In this document: positions 51,901 to 54,824 of the stretch, one piece after another
How positions within the stretch are numbered: position 1 is the first letter of the stretch
Layout of the letters: every line of letters begins with the position of its first letter
Assembly: GCA_016795025.1 (NCBI GenBank)
Contig: JAEUIR010000005.1
Span: forward strand, 1 to 54,824
Reading direction: 5' to 3'
DNA: 54,824 nucleotides
From: Phycisphaerales bacterium
GTDB lineage: Bacteria; Planctomycetota; Phycisphaerae; UBA1845; Fen-1342
The notes under the pieces: generated by a model
What the model saw: only the letters and a program-made list of their open reading frames with translations
The model's database searches: none
Told to the model about the DNA's origin: nothing
Position numbers and translations under genes: made by a program

Positions 51901-52058
51901 TCGATCCGTTTGTGCTGGCGATCACGAATCCGGACGCATACGCGGCCGCATTCCCGAATTGCAGTCAGTCGCTGGCAGACATCAATCAGGACGGCGTGGT
52001 GAACAACTTCGACATCGATCCGTTCGTGGAGTGCCTGACGGCGGGCGGATGCCAGTAA
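48969..52058 (+). CDS. large secreted beta-helix protein with dockerin-like tail
   Basis: 1029 residues. Basic N-terminus and signal peptide (about 1-35, AALLIAGQAKA|A). NWINAAGGSAST-STNWNPNQVP (about 39-60) is the start typical of autotransporter-like passenger domains. The next 800 residues are many Gly/Thr/Asn/Val-rich rungs of about 20 residues (GTGTLTVNSGADVNVGG, GSGTLTINAGAAVEAG, GTGTMSITGGGTVTC), a right-handed beta-helix as in surface adhesins. The C-terminal 65 residues are the two-loop dockerin-like module (MNCDCALNNFDIDPFV, INQDGVVNNFDIDPFV). TTGGAG precedes the ATG. No outer-membrane barrel, so attachment must come from the tail or another system. Confidence 0.83.
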   Translation: MRFFGTSRSPQGRAAGLLRGSTVAALLIAGQAKAAVLNWINAAGGSASTSTNWNPNQVPTGADDLTFNIAGNYAVTFNASSASSRTQIFRQGTVTLTMGAAHTTSNGVAIGDLTGDVSIVTLTTGSWSSGPSGFVNIGDAGGTTGTFNINDDDADFFVTGGSDLFVGNNGTGTMSITGGGTVTCNDLMHVGQGSAATGNLTVSGALNVAPFGRSTLDVNGTGESRWGNGGDATVSVANGALAQFAGDLVIGNLSTSIANVTVGGTGFIFRATLDVEGDLLIASNTGAGILPGTGTLTVNSGADVNVGGTINLGNDPDGGGSGTLTINAGAAVEAGSVVDGSNGTLNHNAGTLRINGGTYTGHADPLMVSGTGDPTLELTGGLTKTITPAGAVGLLVGNDQGAGTWTGNLLISGGADLILSGTSKDINIGDDTGTSGTVTVTGAGSRLVADQPGDDLRVGFNGTGILNINDGAQVLARNVLVPAMNTAIGNLFLDDANAAGATFTTANLAVGHSTGTGSGTVIDDATTTINATDTGICVVIRDTGTVTITGQLNASGTVLLDGGDLNIHGTANVATLVDVESGGRLRAGAATSEAVVNGPVVIRSGGLLEASSNDLIVGDANDSDGFDAQDGSLISVIGRRLTLLDQNRAVTHVTTINGGEIVAPNGVQINTAGVVGTLDGTGTITTSELFIDSGGSVITATGANGITINGKFRNNSGMIDGTKYTFNENPAIDDSGWTGAGTIDAKVVFNSGTTLNALANVTMGDGSTLGVTFNSGSAMHLHTRNATLVDSNGCGLPTLTDMNGGNLVSQNGLVVNNGRVLRGNGDIDAINSGLTVFGTIEPGNDGNFDDVYDGLGAFDIAGTYTQGANSHYFCEIAGFDNEFRALNDLIDASGAATLNGTLHIDFIFGYVPQLGDTWTVVRCASRSGTFATIDAQCLRPLGLRANVVYGATFVRVVIVADNALGDMNCDCALNNFDIDPFVLAITNPDAYAAAFPNCSQSLADINQDGVVNNFDIDPFVECLTAGGCQ

Positions 52059-52093
52059 CCCGATCGCATTCGGACCCGCATGCGATTGCAAAA

Positions 52094-52140
52094 GCGGGCG
52101 GTCGAGTCTGAAAACGGCTCGGTCGCCCGCGGTGTTTTTT
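52094..52140 (+). terminator. rho-independent terminator of the 48969-52058 gene
   Basis: A 13-base-pair stem (52094-52106 with 52118-52130, GCGGGCG... and CGCCCGC, two G-U pairs) is followed within five bases by six T (52135-52140). It lies 36 bases after the stop. Confidence 0.85.
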
Positions 52141-52332
52141 CCGGTGCGCCCCGGCAGAGTGCGGGAAATGTGACATCTGAGTGCGCGATGATTTGTGTGT
52201 CGCGGATGAAGACGCGCGTGTTTGGGCGGTTGCATAGAAAAATCGCACGGCGAAATGCATGTTGCGACCGGGCCGGAGCGCGCGAAATCTTGGGGGGGGG
52301 CGCGTGCAAATCGCGGCAAAAGTGGATTTTTC

Positions 52333-52362
52333 TTGACTTGGGGTCGCTCTGGCACGGATAAT
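52333..52362 (+). promoter_or_regulatory. predicted sigma70-type promoter of the TC-repeat gene
   Basis: TTGACT (52333-52338), 18-base spacer, GATAAT (52357-52362); both 5 of 6 to consensus. The start would fall near 52369, about 85 bases before ATG 52453. A run of eight or more G lies upstream (about 52291-52300). The remaining 52141-52332 shows no gene. Confidence 0.6.
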
Positions 52363-52452
52363 GCCGGGAAGTCCCTTCGGAAATTCGCCGCCGAGCGTTC
52401 GACCTCGGTCGGCCGACACCGGCGGCGGTTTACGCATTTCCGAGGATTCGAC

Positions 52453-52557
52453 ATGACCACCTCTTTCGACAGTGGTGCCAGCGCCCCGCGCCGCAGCGCG
52501 ATCTCGCGCACCACAAGCGCAATCCTGCGCACACGTTCTCTCTCTCTCTCTCTCTAG
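52453..52557 (+). other. ATG leader frame with (TC)9 tract, out of frame with the main gene
   Basis: ATG 52453 has GAGG seven bases upstream and reads 34 residues (MTTSFDSGASAPRRSA, then Arg-rich, ending RSLSLSL) to a TAG at 52555 that lies inside/just after the TC tract (52537-52554, nine TC units). The main downstream frame is one base off. One more TC unit, or two fewer, would remove this stop and join the frames, giving an Arg-containing n-region followed by SLSLSL...ATVIVLLASARVSWG, a good signal peptide. Confidence 0.7.
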
Positions 52558-54439
52558 CGCAACGGTGATTGTCTTGCTCGCGTCAGCGCGGGTTTCGTGG
52601 GGGCAGTTGGATGCGAATGATCCGTGGCCGAAGTTTGGGCGGGATGAACGCAATAGCTGCTATACCCCGCACCGAGGTCCGCATGCGCCGGAGCTTCGCT
52701 GGTGGGCGCCGCTGGGCACGCCTGACACGTATCACCACAGCGGCGTGGCGATCGCGAAAATCAATAACGTCAACTACGCTATTGTTGGAACACCGGTAGC
52801 GATCGGAAGCGGCTCATCCGCGCGGCCCAAGGTTTATATCTTCGCATTAAACGACAGCACGCTTTCGCCAACCGCCGCAGCGACGCCGACCCAAACGATT
52901 TCAATGCCCAGCACGGTCGACTATGTTAGCTCAACACCTATCGTGCTGCCGAATCGATGGATTGTCATCCAAACGACGAGACGGTTAATTGCTTACGACA
53001 TTGCCGGGTTGCCTAGTGCGCCGATATTCAAGTGGCAAAGCGTGTACCGTCCGTCTGAGGGAGCTTCCCCAAGCTACGGTCGAGTGAATCAGGATCCAAA
53101 CAATTCCGCGGCGCGGCTGTTCGCGCAGGGGGTGCTAAACGGGAATAATGCCGTCATTTCGATCGATCCGACCGTGGCATCCACGAACGATCGGTCGTTC
53201 GGGTGGCAGGAGCCGCTACGACCTTTTCGGAGCGGCTACGAATGCTACAACTGTCCGGCAATTGGGACACTACATATAAATGATCCATTGTACGGTGCGG
53301 AAGATGGTGTGCGCTTGCTCTACTGCGCGACGATCGGCACCGGGAGCGACGCGAGTGGCGACGACGGTTGCACAGGGTTGTGCGATCACGTTTTTGCGTT
53401 ATTCTCCGATGGCGGCAATCATGGCCACAGCAGCCGCATCGTTTGGCAGTTTCGAATGGACGACGCGGGCGGAGCAATTACGACAGGGGCCTATGCGTCG
53501 CCTGCTGTGCATTTACCGCAATCTCCACAAAGCGATCGTGTTGTCCTCACATCCGACGATGGCGGCATCTATGGATTGGAGAATCGATCCAACGTCACTG
53601 GAGACGGCGCTCAACGCTGGAGGAAGAACGGGATCGATTCGCTTTCGTCCACCGCCGCGCTTACACCGGCAGCGGATATTTTGTCCATGGATGAAGGGAG
53701 CTCCGCAAATCATGATCTCGATGAGGGCACGAGTGTTACGCCGGGGGCGTCGCGTGTAATCGACAAGGGCACGTCCGTACGCGGTACACCGGCGGCGGAT
53801 TCACATCGACTTTATGTGAGCACTCCCGGTCCCACGACAACTGCGGACGGAAAGCGCATCGTCGCATATTGTTACGAGCAGGGATCGCCGTCTACGGATT
53901 TCATGGTGAACTGGCGCTACCTCCCTCCAGACAGCATCGGTGGACATAATCTTCAACGTGACTTTCATTCGTCCATCGCGATCAATGACGACGGAACGCT
54001 GATTGCCGTGAACGATGGATATGTGTTGGCGATTCAGCCATTGCGAGCGGATTTCAATGGCGATGGCTGCCGCAACAATTTCGATGTTGACGCGTTTGCG
54101 CTGGCGATCACCGACCCTTACTGGTGGGAGCACACCGACCCGGCTGAGCCGAACGATGTGAATGAAGACACCGGATTTGGCGAGCGCCTCGGGTTGAACT
54201 TGCTCGGCATCGGTGATTGCAACCGAGACGGCGTCGTCAACAACTATGACATCGACTGCAATGTGGCGTTGCTGGTCGACTCAACCGGGTGCGCGGATGG
54301 CTTTGAAGGCCCGTGCGGCGGTGCGGGCACGGGTGGCGGAGAAGGGGCGCAGTCGAGCCAATCCGGACAGGATGACGATGCGGGCTGGGAGCATTTCTGG
54401 GATGTGGTCACCGAGCTTCGGGCCAGATACGGAGAGTAA
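52472..54439 (+). CDS. secreted propeller-like protein with extended dockerin-like tail, candidate phase-variable
   Basis: 655 residues if started at GTG 52472, which has no clear SD; the natural start is more likely ATG 52453 after a frame change in the TC tract. Hydrophobic signal region SLSLSSATVIVLLASARVSWG. The mature part begins DANDPWPKFGRDERNSCY, as in PQQ-like propellers, with blades such as VVLTSDDGGIYGLENRS and SIAINDDGTLIAVNDG. The tail has FNGDGCRNNFDVDAFA, the insert YWWEHTDPAEPNDVNEDTGF, CNRDGVVNNYDIDCNVALL, a Gly/Ser linker and a last helix (VVTELRARYGE). It is a paralog of the 44954 gene in blade and tail. A HAF-repeat gene follows five bases later. Confidence 0.78.
   Translation: MVPAPRAAARSRAPQAQSCAHVLSLSLSSATVIVLLASARVSWGQLDANDPWPKFGRDERNSCYTPHRGPHAPELRWWAPLGTPDTYHHSGVAIAKINNVNYAIVGTPVAIGSGSSARPKVYIFALNDSTLSPTAAATPTQTISMPSTVDYVSSTPIVLPNRWIVIQTTRRLIAYDIAGLPSAPIFKWQSVYRPSEGASPSYGRVNQDPNNSAARLFAQGVLNGNNAVISIDPTVASTNDRSFGWQEPLRPFRSGYECYNCPAIGTLHINDPLYGAEDGVRLLYCATIGTGSDASGDDGCTGLCDHVFALFSDGGNHGHSSRIVWQFRMDDAGGAITTGAYASPAVHLPQSPQSDRVVLTSDDGGIYGLENRSNVTGDGAQRWRKNGIDSLSSTAALTPAADILSMDEGSSANHDLDEGTSVTPGASRVIDKGTSVRGTPAADSHRLYVSTPGPTTTADGKRIVAYCYEQGSPSTDFMVNWRYLPPDSIGGHNLQRDFHSSIAINDDGTLIAVNDGYVLAIQPLRADFNGDGCRNNFDVDAFALAITDPYWWEHTDPAEPNDVNEDTGFGERLGLNLLGIGDCNRDGVVNNYDIDCNVALLVDSTGCADGFEGPCGGAGTGGGEGAQSSQSGQDDDAGWEHFWDVVTELRARYGE
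52537..52554. repeat. (TC)9 dinucleotide microsatellite
   Basis: Nine perfect TC units followed by TAG. No other simple repeat of this length stands out in the window. It lies inside the signal-peptide-coding part of the next gene. Confidence 0.9.
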
Positions 54440-54444
54440 ATGCC

Positions 54445-54824
54445 ATGAACGCACGATTGCTCATTGCGATTGGTATTGCGGCGCTTGGTCGGCCGGAATC
54501 GGCGGGTGGGCAGACGTACGCCGTATCCAACCTCGGAATGCTCGATGCGCAGCGCAGCCGTGGGTCCGCGGCTTACGATATGAATAATCTCGGTCAGCTT
54601 GCGGGTTCAAGTTCCATTTATGCGGATGGAGACTGGACAATCGGCGCGCAATGGTCACATGGCCGATGGTCGTTTTTGCCGGAGCCGGCGGACTCGATGT
54701 ACATCAAAGCCTGGGCAATTAATGATGCCGGCCAGGTGGCGTGCTCTTCCATTATCTCTGTGGAAGAGAGCTACCCAGTTTGCTGGAGCAACGGAGTGTA
54801 TATTGAGTTGGGAACGCTCGGCGG
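54445..54824 (+). CDS. secreted HAF-repeat protein, 3' end beyond window
   Basis: About 126 residues visible from ATG 54445, with GGAGAG eight bases upstream. Short signal peptide (LLIAIGIAALGRPESAGG). The rest shows repeats typical of the HAF family of extracellular proteins: AYDMNNLGQLAGSS, WAINDAGQVACSS, and LGTLGG at the edge, each unit pairing an 'N..GQ..G' strand with a 'W..G' strand. Probably a propeller. It starts five bases after the preceding stop, so the two are one operon and may be switched together. Confidence 0.75.
   Translation, partial: MNARLLIAIGIAALGRPESAGGQTYAVSNLGMLDAQRSRGSAAYDMNNLGQLAGSSSIYADGDWTIGAQWSHGRWSFLPEPADSMYIKAWAINDAGQVACSSIISVEESYPVCWSNGVYIELGTLG

Noticed and set aside
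52270-52305. G-run upstream of the TC-repeat gene as a second phase-variable tract or G-quadruplex
   Set aside because: One run of G only, outside the predicted -35/-10 spacer; there are not four runs for a quadruplex. It might still vary in length but nothing depends on it visibly.
50505-52532. A 675-codon open frame on the minus strand across the beta-helix gene
   Set aside because: It is antisense to a protein with clear signal peptide, rungs and dockerin tail; its translation is Arg/Val/Ala-rich without motifs, as expected from GC-rich third positions.
1-54824. Insertion sequences, integrases or prophage genes
   Set aside because: No transposase, integrase or phage structural motif was found in any frame; the inverted-repeat elements carry no genes.

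Overview
This window is high-GC bacterial DNA that looks planctomycete, possibly from the Phycisphaerae side, though the class is a guess. The signs are six secreted proteins ending in the same dockerin-like tail (core NNFDIDPFV), two ECF sigma factors of types common in Planctomycetota each followed by a large membrane Ser/Thr kinase, many short lipoproteins, and a bacterial topoisomerase VI B subunit. No phage, transposase, CRISPR array or rRNA is visible; there is one tRNA.

Layout. 1-1.8 kb (minus): lipoprotein, TPR membrane protein and an RluD-like pseudouridine synthase cut by the window edge. 2-7 kb (plus): glutamate dehydrogenase, two LptF/LptG-type permeases and an OmpR-type response regulator, tightly packed. 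7.1-17.4 kb: a dockerin protein (minus), then two ECF/kinase cassettes, a second dockerin protein, a small lipoprotein and a truncated third kinase start butted against the next gene. 17.4-25.3 kb: housekeeping genes (uracil-DNA glycosylase family, tRNA-CAU, EF-G, RlmI-like methyltransferase, TyrRS) mixed with a cytochrome b562-like protein, a lipoprotein and a membrane protein. 25.4-30.9 kb (minus): an AT-hook/winged-helix-like DNA-binding protein, then a chemosensory operon cheA-cheW-cheD-HDOD-cheY with no receptor, cheR or cheB in view. 31-36 kb: amicyanin-like cupredoxin lipoprotein, sugar dehydrogenase lipoprotein, coiled-coil exported protein (minus), and a TIGR00300/ornithine cyclodeaminase-type enzyme (plus). 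35.9-42.4 kb (minus): nuoJKLMN, the membrane arm of complex I without nuoA-I. 42.7-44.7 kb (plus): top6B without top6A nearby. 44.9-54.8 kb: an accessory region of large secreted proteins (five genes, one cut by the edge) with rpmI-rplT embedded on the minus strand.

The most unusual observation is at 52.3-54.4 kb. A well-formed promoter, Shine-Dalgarno and ATG lead into a (TC)9 tract inside the signal-peptide region of a secreted beta-propeller/dockerin protein. At nine units the ATG frame stops at once; ten or seven units would join it to the 640-residue exported protein. This is the layout of a phase-variable contingency locus. Its paralog at 44.9 kb shares an extended variant of the dockerin tail with a WWEHTDP insert. 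Several intergenic spaces (13.6, 42.6, 47.7-48.0 kb) carry inverted-repeat elements rather than genes.

Start sites were chosen from Shine-Dalgarno spacing and family lengths. All functional names come from motif recognition by eye; no database search was possible.
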